64,000 nt of DNA. It comes from Clavaria fumosa. Lineage: Eukaryota; Basidiomycota; Agaricomycetes; Agaricales; Clavariaceae. The notes below the pieces were generated by a model, which was not told the DNA's origin, made no database searches, and worked only from the letters and a program-made list of their open reading frames with translations. Of the stretch, positions 46,064 through 56,822 are shown one piece after another. Position 1 is the stretch's first letter. Each line of letters begins with the position of its first letter. A program made the position numbers and the translations under genes. The stretch lies in assembly GCA_951802425.1 (NCBI GenBank), contig OX637803.1:2728001-2792000 (forward strand), given 5' to 3'.

Positions 46064-48491
46064 GTATCCCCCTCTTAGGGTCAAGCCCTCGAGACCCTTA
46101 AGCCACTGTATTTCACTGTGTGGGTTGGAGAGAGTTGGGGTTGGAGGTGAGGTTGGAGAGGGTGGGACTGGAGCTGGAGTTGGAGTTGGAGGTCTGGAGC
46201 AGGTCAGAGATGGTGCAGATGGTGTTGGAGATGAGAGAATCGGAGTTTTGGAGCTTTGGAGAGGTGTGGAGGTGAGGGAGTTGGAGTCAGAGTGGAGGTG
46301 CAGAATCGGAGTTTTGGAGTGGAGGAGCAGAGGAGCAGAGGTAAGGGAATCGGAGTTTTGGAGGTTAGGAAAACAGAATTTTGGAGGTTCAGAGTGGAGT
46401 TGCAGAGAGAGCAGAAGTGTGGAGGAAGGAGGTGTGGAATTGGAGGAGGAGTGGAGGAGTGGAGGAGCAGAGGTAGTGGAGTTGGAGTTGGAGCAGTGGA
46501 GCAGAGGAGCAGAGGTAGCAGAGGTAGCAGAGTCGGAGTTGGAGCAGTGGAGCAGAGGTGCGGAAGTGCGGATTTTCAGAGTTTTGGAGCAGAGGTGCAG
46601 AGGTAGCAGAGTTGGAGTTGGAGCAGCGGAGTAGCGGAGCGGAGGTGCGGAGGTGCGGAGCAGAGGTGTGGAGGTGCGGAGGTATGGAGCAGAGATGCGG
46701 AGGTAGCAGAGTGTGGAGGGGGGGGCCAGAAAAGGTTGGAGATGCTGGGAGGCTGTGAGGAACTATTGTAAGTTCACTCACCCCCCTCCTACAAAATTTT
46801 TTATCTTAAGAAAAAATTTCTATGTTTTACTAAGGAATTGTGAAGAAGTGGGCTAGAGTGGACAGAAGAATAGAACAAAAACAGGAAACAAGGAGTGTTG
46901 GAGTTGTACAACAGGCAACATTGTATGGAACAAGATTCCGGAGTTTTGTAAAGTCAAGAAAAGTGAGGGAATCAAAAGTATCAAAAATATGAAAAAACAG
47001 AGTTTTGGAGATTCGGAATTCATGGGGATTGGAGTGACAGGAAACATAAGGACATAGGAAGCATAACAATGTAGCAAAGGAACATAATTTTGGAATTTCA
47101 GAGTTTTTGGAGCATCGGAGGAGGGCGGAATCTCGGAGTTTCGGAGATGCAGAGTCCGAGAATGTGAGTGCGGAGTGGTCTGGAGCTGTGTGGAGATGTG
47201 GCATGGAGGTCCGGGACCATGTCAGAGGAGTTCGGAGTAGTTCAGAGTAGCAAGGATTGCATGAGCAACCTTGCTGGACAGATGTTTTCACAAGATAGCA
47301 ATCCTGAGAACTGGTGATGCAACCACAGTGGGGAGCATCCAGAATTGGGTCCAGATTCGGACTTGCTGCAGCAAGGATAGAATCAGAGTCCTGGAGTTGG
47401 AGTTCCGGAGTGGGTCCAGAGTATGCACTGGCCAAGTGCCCATCGAAGTCAGTGCCCAGATCAGGCCGGAGTCAGATCGGAGTTTTGGAGTCAGATTTCC
47501 GCAAGTGCAGGAGTCCTCGAATTGTTAGGCTTGTACACTGGACAATCAGCGGATTGTATATGGTACAGCCAGGTGTCCAAAGGACCAAGTCACACAAGGG
47601 GACAAGATCAGAGTTCAGAGGGCCATGTCAAGACAAGACAGTGGGCCTCAAAGCAAGACAAAGTGTCTGGAGTTCGGAGTTCCGGATTTTGGAGGTCTGG
47701 AGTTCGGAGTTCTGGATTTTGGAGGTCTGGAGTTTGACAGTCCGGAGTTCGGAGGTCTGGGGTTTGGAACTTCCAAGCTTGGCATTTGGCATTTCCCATC
47801 TCGGAGTTTCGCAATGTGGTAATCCACAAAGGAAACAAGCACAAGGACAGCTCAAAAAGGAGCAATATCGGAGTTCCAGAGTTCGGAAGTTCGGAGTTTT
47901 GGGGGTCTGGAGCTTGGAGTTTGGCATTTCCCATCTTGGAGTTTCACAACATGGTAATCCACACAGGAAACAAGCACAAGGAAAGCACAAACAAGAGCCA
48001 GAGACTGAATATCCAGCATTCCCCATCTCGGAGTGGCCAGAGATGGAGTCCGGATATCCGGAGTTTGGAGTTTCCCATCTCAGAGCCTCACAACATGGGA
48101 TATGAAGGAGGCGAGCCAGGGAGAACCCAGGAACAGGGGGCCAGAGTTCAGAAGTCCAGCATTCGGTGTTTTCCTGCCTCAATTCTCCCAACATGAAGGA
48201 GAAGAGCTAAGGAGCACTATGAATTATTGGCTGGAGTTTGGAAAATGTCCTAGTTGTATCGCTGTGGACAGATGGCTTGTGGCAAGTCCAGGTCCGGAGC
48301 AAATGCACACAAAGTGCGCTCGAACAGACTGGAGTTTCAGAGCAGAGTTCGGATCAGAGGTGCAGATCAGAGGTGTGGATCGGAGTTTCGGATCGGACCT
48401 TCGGCTATCGCAGCAAGGAGCAAGGCAAGCAGCAGCACAAAGGGCAAGCAAAGGACCAGTTGTATACATGAGGTTGTTAGTTCGAATATAC

Positions 48492-49309
48492 TGTTAAGAT
48501 CTGATTCTTTGCTCCAAAGAGGGGTGTAGGGTAGTGTAGAGGAGACCCAAAAAGGTGGCAAAGGTGAAGCCGGAGCAGAGCAGAGTCCAGTCAGAGTCCA
48601 GATCGGAGTTGTGCAAGGACTTCTCATCTACACAAAAGGAGATAACTAGAGGGGGTCAAAGGGTGGGACTGTGGCCTCAACTTATGGGTTGTGCCACCAC
48701 ATGTATATGTGTCCCAATTTAACCTTGCTGGTACTTTGCTTTCCAGGACAAGGAAGGACGAAGTCTGAAGGGAAATCACCTGGAGTCCGTCAGAGTCCAC
48801 CGGAGTATTGTGGAACTCGTCGGGACTGTCAAGAACAGTGAGGACGAAGTCCCTTAACACATGGACCAAGTGGCAAGGACCAGAAATAACATTAATATTC
48901 AAACTGAGGATCATGGAGATACATGGGGGCTTATATGCTACTAGGGTAGGGCATAGGGCAGACTGTGAAACATGAGTATATCAAATATCTACAATAATTT
49001 CACCTGAGTGGGAAAGGCATAGATGATACATGTAAGGTGAAGAATAAGTTCCCATGGGTAGTGGGCATTGTCCCAATGGTTACTAACCATGGACTAGCAC
49101 CAAGGAACATGCTAGAAACAAAGTCCATTCAGTCCAAAGGACCGATATCGAAGTCCAATGAAAGTCTGGACTGGAGTTTCGGACCCTGGAGTGGAGTCAG
49201 AGCGGAATTGGAGTGGAGAAGGCGGAGTCGGAGCGGAGGTGCCAGAGTTGGAGTGGAGATGCGTCGGAGATGTTCAAAGGTGGCTGGGTGACTGGATAGG
49301 ACCGTGACA
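48492..49309 (+). repeat. 3' LTR of the non-autonomous element
   Basis: 818 bp. Carries about 20 bp more than the 5' LTR near 49165-49195 (a GGAGTTTCGGACCCTGGAGT insertion). The preceding sequence is AGTTCGAATATAC rather than a clear polypurine tract. Confidence 0.9.
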
Positions 49310-49314
49310 ACACC

Positions 49315-49588
49315 ATACCATCCCCCTTCCTTCCCTTCTCAGAACCTGCCTCCCCCTCCACCCCCTACAATTGCCAATGACCACCTGGAGTATGATGTGG
49401 AGGAAATCCTTGATGTCAAGAAGGTGGGGCATGGGGTGAAGTACTTGGTGAAATGGTTGGGATACCCAGTGGAGGAAAACACTTGGGAGCCCTGTAGGAA
49501 CCTCACTAATGTAACATTGCTGCTCCAGGACTTCTTCCTTGCCCACCCCAACAAAGCCAAGCTAGCTGGTCAGGATGCCCAGCCTTAA
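49315..49588 (+). pseudogene. gypsy B integrase C-terminus with chromodomain
   Basis: After a proline-rich linker the reading is VEEILDVKKVGHGVKYLVKW then PVEENTWEP...FLAHPNK, a chromodomain that guides integration to marked chromatin. It is the 3' end of gypsy B pol, separated from the rest by the nested element. It ends at TAA just before the polypurine tract. Confidence 0.85.
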
Positions 49589-49599
49589 GAGGGGGGTGA

Positions 49600-49889
49600 T
49601 GTTAGGATTGCTTACATAAGCCATCCCAAAGAGGAGTTGTGGAGAAACTGGGGAGGGTTGTTGGAAGGTCACATGACCTGTGGCTGGGGTGGGATTACAT
49701 AATTGTAAGATCACATGACCTGAGGCCTGAGCATGTCACATGATCCGAGGGTCCAAGCATGGGAACACTGGCAAGTGCTGAAGCATTTGCTATAAGTACT
49801 TCGCCTTTTCCTTTTTTGTACTCTTTTCCCCTTATCTTAGTATTGTCATCATGACCTTACCCTTAAGTTGTGTGAGACCCAGTCTGATA
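49600..49889 (+). repeat. gypsy B 3' LTR
   Basis: 290 bp, matching 40324-40613. Differences such as CACGTGAT versus CACATGAT are mainly C/T and G/A changes at CpG. Confidence 0.93.
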
Positions 49890-50370
49890 CTCCAGCACCA
49901 CAGTTTAAGGTCGGAAACCAAGTCTACATTAAGGCAAAGTTTTTCTGTATGACCAGACCCTCCCAGAAGCTCTCTGAAAGGTTCCTCAGACCTTTTGAGA
50001 TCATCAGAAAGGCTGGCTCACATTCCTTCATACTCTGACTCCCTGAAGCCATGCAAGCAGTCCACCCTGTCTTCCACATTTCTATGCTGGAACCTGTAAC
50101 TCCAAACACAATTCCAATCACATAGTCCCTCTGCCACCTCTGGTGGGGATCAACAGAGACCTTGAGCACAAAGTCTCCAAAGTGCTTGACTCCAAGATCA
50201 ACAAATGTCACACCTGCAAACTCCTTTACTTGGTGTGGTGGACCAGATACGAAGGGACCAATGAGGAAACGTCTTGGTTACCAGCTACAGAACTTGTACA
50301 CACCTCCAAGGCTATTTCAGACTTCCATCATGCTTATCCAAACAAGCCCAGACCTCTCAATTCCCTTTAG
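49890..50370 (+). pseudogene. gypsy A integrase C-terminus with chromodomain
   Basis: Reads FKVGNQVYIKAKFF then RPFEIIRKAGSHSF, VFHISMLEP, and a chromodomain KVLDSKINKCHTCKLLYLVW with ETSWLPATEL...FHHAYPNKP. Stops occur at about 50037 and 50123. It is the third piece of gypsy A, displaced by gypsy B. Confidence 0.85.
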
Positions 50371-51932
50371 ACCTTACTCCACTTACTCCAATATGCTGAA
50401 AATCTTTACTTCTTTCTATTTATGTACATTTCTTTCCTATACCACTCCATCTCTCTATTCCATCTTCTCCAAATAAATAAATAAATAATTCTTCTCTCCA
50501 TCTCTCTGTCTCTCTGTCTCTCTGTCTCTCTTCTCCACTTTCCCCAAAACAAAATAAGACTTTTATCCTTCTCCAAAAAACTCCAAAACTCTTATTTTTA
50601 TCAAGTCCAACTCCAAACTTTTCTTCTGTTTCTCCATTCCACTTTACTTCATTTTCCATTTTCACACTGCTTACTTTCACTCAAGTTCAAGATAAAAGAA
50701 AAATGTTATAAAAGAAAAGAAAAAAGAAGAAGAAAAGAAAAAAGAAACAATAAATAAATATGTAGACATTGTTATTTTTATTTTGAGGTGGAGGGGGCAA
50801 GCCAGGCAACACTTGTAAAACTCCTTTGGGCTCCTTGAGCCTGGACTCCACTTCTACTTCCCCCTCCTCTGCCTCTGCCTCTTTCTCCTTCTCTGCCTTC
50901 ACCTCCATCTCCTTTAGTGTTGCCACAGCTCAGGCTAGAAGCCAGCTTGAAGCTGTAGCCAAACTGCAGCTACAGCTTGGCTACAGCTTCAGCTTGGACA
51001 AAATGGCTTCAGCTTCAGCTTAAGCTGGCAGCTAGCTGCAGCTTGATCCAGCTCAAGCTGGTAGCTAGCTGCAGCTTGATCCAGCTCAAGCTGTAGCCAA
51101 GCTGCAGCTCAGGCTTGGCCACAGCTTCAGCTTGACCAAAAAGAGCATCAGCTTCTCAAGCTGGCTAACAGCTAGCCAAGCTGTGGCAACACTAATCTCC
51201 TTCCCCTTCTCCAACTCTGCCACCTCCACCACCATCTTCTCTCCCTCCACTTTCTCCTCTGCCTCTGCCCCCTGCTTCCCCATAAGAAACTCTTGGAGGA
51301 TCCTCTGATCCTTGCCTCCTTCCTCCACTCCTCCAACTCTGCCATGCCATAGGCCACCAAGTCAAGGGTGGCCTTTGCCAACCTCGCCCATTCTGCCTCT
51401 GCCTTCTCCACCTCTGCTCACAGAGTCTCTTCCACTCTGCTTCACCCCCACACAGGCAATGCACAAAGTGCCCCGCCCTCCACTCAGGTATGCGCAGCCC
51501 AACAACAACTGCCAGCACCAAGTGCATACTGTACCCCTCGCACCACCTCGGACTCTGGCATCAGAGTCTGCTTCCACCCCACTCCCTGTGCTTGCACGAT
51601 CTCCTCCATGCACCACTTCACCTCCACTGCCTTTGCCCACTCCTCCTCCTCCCACTGCACTTGATCCACTGCCCCTCTCTTCTGCTGCTCATCCTCCTCC
51701 CACTTGCACTGTTCCTCCTCCTCCTGTGCCTTCTTCTCTTGAAGTGCCTTGAGTTGCTTTGTGAGGGCTGCAATCTCAGGATCCTCATCCTCCATACATG
51801 GATGTGTGGGGACAGTGACCACAGGGCATGGTCAAGGGCAGGAGGGGCAGCTGGACCCCACTCCAGGCATTGTTGGTAACAACAACATTGTTTAGAAAAA
51901 AGTTTGAGAGATTTTTGCCCATGCTAGGGGCT
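50371..51932. other. low-complexity flank: TC tracts and an AGCTTCAGCTTGG minisatellite
   Basis: 50440-50760 is CT- then A-rich. 50930-51190 is a dense array of AGCTGCAGCTTGATCCAGCT-like units in both orientations, able to fold back. 51190-51850 is pyrimidine-rich with Pro/Ser or Glu/Lys frames on opposite strands and no domain. No gene is supported. It may include the decayed 3' LTR of gypsy A. Confidence 0.5.
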
Positions 51933-52312
51933 TGTAAAACTGAGCTACAGTATGCCTAGCAGTGTTTTAAAAGTGTTGGGAGTTATGCAAAGTACAAAAT
52001 TACTTGTTGTTTACTTACAGTGACTCAAAAAATGGTACAGATGTTTCATGTTTTTGAATTATGTCAGCAATATCTCATTAATGACTAAATGAGGAAACAT
52101 ATAAAATGCATCATCTGATAGCCCTCCTGCTCAGCTATCTGTCCATACATTTAGCTTCAACACAAGTCCAGCATAAGCTAAGACATTTGCATTTGTTTGT
52201 GAGGGTGTCATTTGCAGACATTCAAAGTAGGTAAACAACAAGTAATTTTGTACTTTGCATAACTCCCAACACTTTTAAAACACTGCTAGGCATACTGTAG
52301 CTCAGTTTTACA
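51933..52312. repeat. inverted repeat with 82-bp arms
   Basis: Arms 51933-52014 and 52231-52312 are complementary (TGTAAAACTGAGCTACAGTA ... inverted) with a loop of about 216 bp. Its right arm lies inside the mariner-like element starting at 52018 and its left arm outside it. Confidence 0.85.
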
Positions 52313-52904
52313 CACTCTCCCTTTGATTTCTAGGCTTATTTTGGAGGTGGGAAGCTACCTCAACCTTGTTTGTGGTGATAAGCTGTACTGAATTATAACA
52401 ACTGGGGGTCAAAAGTGACCAAATCACTTTCAGGAAGAGTCCTAGAAGTCTGATAGCACAGTCCAGAGACAGTATGGTGGCTAACACAAAGCCTAACAGC
52501 AAATTTGTGACAGGAATCACCATTTCCCACCATAGAGATGATGGATGCCTTACCCTTAGTAGGGAGCTGCTTCATGGTGAGGAAAGTGAAGGAAGGCCCT
52601 CCTTATATACTAGAAGGTGGTCTGGGAACATTATTTTGTTTATTGGGATGTCCATTCAACAAATTCATTCCATTATTCTACTTTTTGATGCCTGCAAAAA
52701 AACTGTCCAGATGACACACCCACAAACAAGGCCAAATATCTCAGCTTAAACCAAACATATATTAAAGCTGAACACATGGATAGATAGCCAAGAAGTAGGG
52801 CTATCAGATGGTGTGTTTTACATGTCTGCATCTTGATCTGCTATTGAGATATTGCTGAAATAATCCAAAAGCACAAAACATCCGGACAGTTTTTTGAGTC
52901 ACTG
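52018..52904. mobile_element. Tc1/mariner-like non-autonomous element, TA duplication
   Basis: Ends CAGTGACTCAAAAAA and TTTTTTGAGTCACTG are inverted and flanked by TA (52016-52017, 52905-52906). Subterminal ATGTTT...CAGCAATATCTC is also inverted (about 52045 and 52850). The 887 bp encode no transposase. Confidence 0.75.
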
Positions 52905-53851
52905 TATATATGGGTTTTTGATTCTTTCCCCTGGGTTCCACCACAGAACCTATGATACTGAGACTTGTTTTGTTTTGCCTTTGTCAGGTTCTTAGGCATA
53001 TTACTTTCCAAGAGGTTGAATAACCAAGGAAGTCAAGGTGCATGCTTACAGATCATATTCTCCAGCTCATACCAATCAACGATATCGATGAAAGCCAATT
53101 CTGTTGACATGCATGGCTTACTGCAAATGGGGCATCTATTAATTGTGACCTGAATGAAGGAGCTTTCAACCTCAACATCACCCAATACATCTCCGCAATG
53201 AAAGACCTGAAGGGTACAGATGGCACAGACCCCACAATATTCCCTGTGCATGTGAATTATGACCTTATGTCCAACCGTTACAAGAATAAGAAATTGAACC
53301 TCCATAATGGCTGATTTGTTTCGCTCACAGGCCACCTCACCCATATCATCAAGAACTCCAATGACAAAATCTCCTGATTCATTGTTGATGTTGAGAATGT
53401 TGTACATCTTGGGCAAGCCCCCCCCCCCCCCACCTGCACCAGCAACATCTGCTTCTGCTATTGGTATGGAATAGGTGCCTATCTCACACACATTAAACAC
53501 TCACAAACAGAAAAGAAATGGTAGGAAAACCAGCATGTAAACTCAAATTCAAGTTTACTGTTTGGCCTCTGCTTCAGGCTCAGCTGGTGGTGGCTCAAAA
53601 TGTCACAAACATATGGCAACCAGGGAGGAAGAGACAGTAGCAGCAGTAGAGTAGCAGTAGGATACAAATTGTTGGATTTCTATTCTATTACTTAGCTTCC
53701 TTACCTATCTTTGTCGTTTTGGCTCATAGTATGCAGTGTAGATCATCTGACATACTTTACATGTTTGGTTGCAGTGCAACCAAAGGTCTCTGACTATATC
53801 TATGTATCAGTAGTGTAGGAGATCTGGTTGTAGAGCAACTGGACCCTTCTT
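52905..53851. other. gap with a doubtful RING-like open frame (53033-53500, minus)
   Basis: The minus-strand frame has paired cysteines CGVCAIC...FHCGD...CPICSKPC, which recall a RING finger, but also a poly-Gly run from a C homopolymer (53417-53430) and no clear start context. It could be an exon relic. Nothing else is seen. Confidence 0.25.
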
Positions 53852-56501
53852 CATCAGGAAAAGTGCAAAGTGACTTAGGCAGTCTTAGACCTGTCTTAAA
53901 TTGGATTTAAGAAAAATTAAGACAAGTTGGACTAAGACAAGACTGTCTTAGTCTAAGACAATCCAATTTTCCAGATTTGTCTTAGATACATCTTAATAAT
54001 CTTGGCAGGCCTTAATGATTCTTAGCATCTGGCAGACCAAGAGGTATCAAGTATAATTAAGAACCAAAAGTTAGCCTTACAGCTACTGAATCTGACTGAA
54101 ACCTGTCTTAAACACCTCAGGAAACATAAAACTTTCTTGACCAGAACTTAGCCAAACTTCAATGATCTTAATCCTCAAATTAGACTCAACTTATTAGTAA
54201 TCAAGTAGTTGATTAAGACAATATTATTAATCAAGTACAGTCAAGTACAGTCAAGTACATGTAAGAACATATAAGGCCTATGTAAGGAGCCACAGCAGCC
54301 GCAGCCGCTGCTGCTGCTATTGCTCCGCTGCCACTGCTGCCGCCATTGCTGCTGCCGCCGTTGAAGTTGCTGCCGCCGCCATTGTTTTGCTGTCGCCACC
54401 GCCGTCAATGTTGCTGCCGCTGCCGCCGCCGCCGTTGCTTTGCTGCTGCTGCTGCCGCCGCCCCGTTGCTTTGCTTTGCTGCCGCCGTCAATGTTGCTTT
54501 GCTGTCACCACCGCCGCCGCCATGGTTGTTGCTGCCATAGCTGCTGCTGCTGTTGCTGCCGCCGCCGCTGTTGCTTTGCTGCTGCTGCCACTGCTGCTGC
54601 CGTCATCGTCGATGCCGGAGGAGAAAGATAGGGAAAGGAAGGGGAGAGAAGAGAGGGAGGAGAGGGAAAGAGAGGAGAGGGAGAAGCCGCCCTCACCATC
54701 GCTCTGTAAATAATAATAAATGAAAAGAATATGAACAAAAGGGGAGAGGACGCACCTGATGGACCCTCCCTGAGGGTGCCGCCGCCGTCGTTGTTGTGAG
54801 GAGAGAGAGGGGGAGAGGGCCGCTGCCGCCGCAGTCATCGCTGGAGGAGAGAGAGGGTGAGGGTGAAGGTGCCGCCATCGTCGTCGCTGGAGGTGAGGGC
54901 GAGGGTGCCGTCGCCATTGTCGTCGTTGCTGGAGGTGAGGGTGAGGGTGCCGTTGTCGTCGCTGGGGATGGGATAGAGGGAGGAGAGAGAGGGAGAGGAG
55001 AGGAGAGGAGAGGAGAGGGAGAGGGTGTCGCCGCCATTGTTGTCATTGCTGGGAATGAGAGAGAGGGAAGGGAAAGCGAGAAGGTGCTGCCACCGTCGTC
55101 GTCAGAGAGGCATGGGTGATGGTGGGAGAACGACAAGTTCAACATAGCATGTGACGACTTTCTGAAGGTCAGAGTTTAAAATAAACACAATGCGGATTTG
55201 TTCCTGCGCCCTCAGTAAATGTGTATAAATCATGAAAATATTAATATAAGCCATCCTAATAAGCATTTATATCCTATCAAAATTTGAAGGTAATCCATTC
55301 ATTGGTTGTTGAGAACCCACAGTGTTGTCATGCTGAGTTTGAAATTGCAGGAACTTCGCACTTCACACTACAGGCAAATGCAATGCTGACACAGCCTCAC
55401 CCTGATTAGGCAGTACCCTCTAATAGTGAACCCTGAACTGAACTGCAAGTTCAGTTCAGGTGAGGAAGTGAACATCTGAGGACTGAACCAAAGCTTGGAT
55501 TTAGTGACTAGTTCAGACTGAACTTTGACTGCACCATGGGGATCTTTGGCCATAAGGGTGCTCAAGCACCACACCTAAGACAACATTCATTCTAAGACCA
55601 ACAGCAACAGCAGCATCAGCAACAAAGCAGTGATGGTGGCAGAAATGCAGCAGCAGTGGCAAAGCAGTGACAGTGGTGGCAGCAGTGGCAGCTTGTCTTA
55701 TACATCTTAGCCATCTTAGCTGTCTTATTTGATATGTAGCTACTTGTGTCAAGCTGGCTAAGGTGCTTTAAGCTGGCTAAGTTCAGCTATGTTTGGTTAA
55801 GAAAATTTGATGTTTCCTGATGCAGCAGATTAAGTCATTTTAAGACATTTGATTAAGACTCTGCTGGACATTTTCATGGTCTTGGCTTCAATGGCTTGGG
55901 TGCACCACTTCATTGAATCACATTTTAATATCTGAATGGTCTTAGAAAAGATATTACCTTAATATCTAGATGGTCTTAGAAAAGTTATTTTCTTAGGTTT
56001 AGATCTTGTCATCTTGAGAAAGATGGAGCTGTACTTGCCACCTTATTTGGTCTTGGATTGGGTGGCACCCTCCTCTTTGTAATTACATCTGGATGGTCTT
56101 AGAAAATATTTTTTCTTAAGTTTAAAGCTTGTCATCTAGCCATCTTATTTGGTCTTGGATTGGGTGAAACCATTTCTTAAAATTACATCTCAACTTCTGG
56201 ATGGTCTTATGAAAGATATTATCTTAATACCTGGACAGTCTTAGGACAGATGTTTTCTTAGGCATAGCACTTGAGCTCTTATACCATGACTTTTTGCTCT
56301 TAGTACTATTTTCATCTGGTGCTTATGATCTTGGCTACTTGATTATACTTATCATGTCTTAGATTCCATTATTTATAAAAAAATTAAGACATCCCCAAGA
56401 CAACTTTGTCATCTGAGACTGTCTTGATAGTCTTAATCACACATTTAAGATGGCTAAGTAAAGTTAAGTAATCATAAGTCACTTCGCACTTTTCCTGATG
56501 T
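53852..56501. mobile_element. non-autonomous inverted-repeat element, about 2.65 kb, rich in CTTAGA words
   Basis: Terminal CATCAGGAAAAGTGCAAAGT (53852) is matched inverted by ACTTCGCACTTTTCCTGATG (ending 56501). Subterminal regions 53880-54260 and 55720-56460 are packed with short TCTTAG/CTAAGA words in both orientations, likely transposase sites. The centre holds GCC/GCT triplet repeats (54290-54620) and GAGAGGG/GCCGTCGTC repeats (54640-55120). No transposase. A second, diverged end-like piece lies at 56690-56740. Confidence 0.6.
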
Positions 56502-56822
56502 CACCTATATTATCGGTTCTAGTGCTCACTCATTGCCCCAAGTTATTATAATCATCACAAATATCATAAACAGATGATCTGCAAACATGCTGATAATGTG
56601 TCATCTACCATGGCATAGCATGGGTCATCCACTAGTATGTTTACTAAGATGTGATTGCAGGGTGTCTTAGGCAACTTATTCAAGAATAAGTATAATAAGT
56701 CACCCTAAGTGATTTGACATTTTGCTGATGTGGGAAATGCTGGTGCAACTGCTGGTGCACCCCAGGATTCAAAAATCACCTAATTTAGTTACCCTCAACA
56801 CATCAGTGTTTGCGGAAACAAT

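Larger units (their letters stand above)
45257..49309 (+). mobile_element. LTR element without recognisable pol (LARD/TRIM-like) inserted in gypsy B
   Basis: LTRs 45257-46063 (807 bp) and 48492-49309 (818 bp) start TGTTAAGATCTG and end GGACCGTGACA. Target duplication ACACC lies at 45252-45256 and 49310-49314. The internal 2.4 kb (46064-48491) is purine-rich, full of GGAGTT/GCAGAGGT words, and has no gag, protease, RT or integrase motif. It must depend on enzymes from elsewhere. Open frames such as 46125-46634 and 47314-48105 are simple-repeat products. Gypsy B reads straight across once it is removed (FNELLLTP joins YHPPSF). Confidence 0.9.
40324..49889 (+). mobile_element. gypsy B: full-length chromodomain Ty3/gypsy element with both LTRs
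   Basis: LTRs 40324-40613 and 49600-49889 (290 bp each) start TGTTAGGATTGC and end CAGTCTGATA. Target duplication CTCCA lies at 40319-40323 and 49890-49894. A polypurine tract AAGAGGGGGGTGA precedes the 3' LTR. The LTRs differ at about ten positions, mostly transitions, so it is not very recent. It is interrupted at 45257-49309 by another element, and its pol carries many stops. Confidence 0.95.

Noticed and set aside
46125..48497. Frames of 100-260 residues rich in Glu, Gly, Ser, Arg
   Set aside because: Produced by GGAGTT/GCAGAGG repeats in the non-autonomous LTR element; no pol or gag motif.
53033..53500. RING finger gene
   Set aside because: Cysteine spacing is only loosely RING-like, and the frame crosses a C homopolymer; not enough to call a gene.
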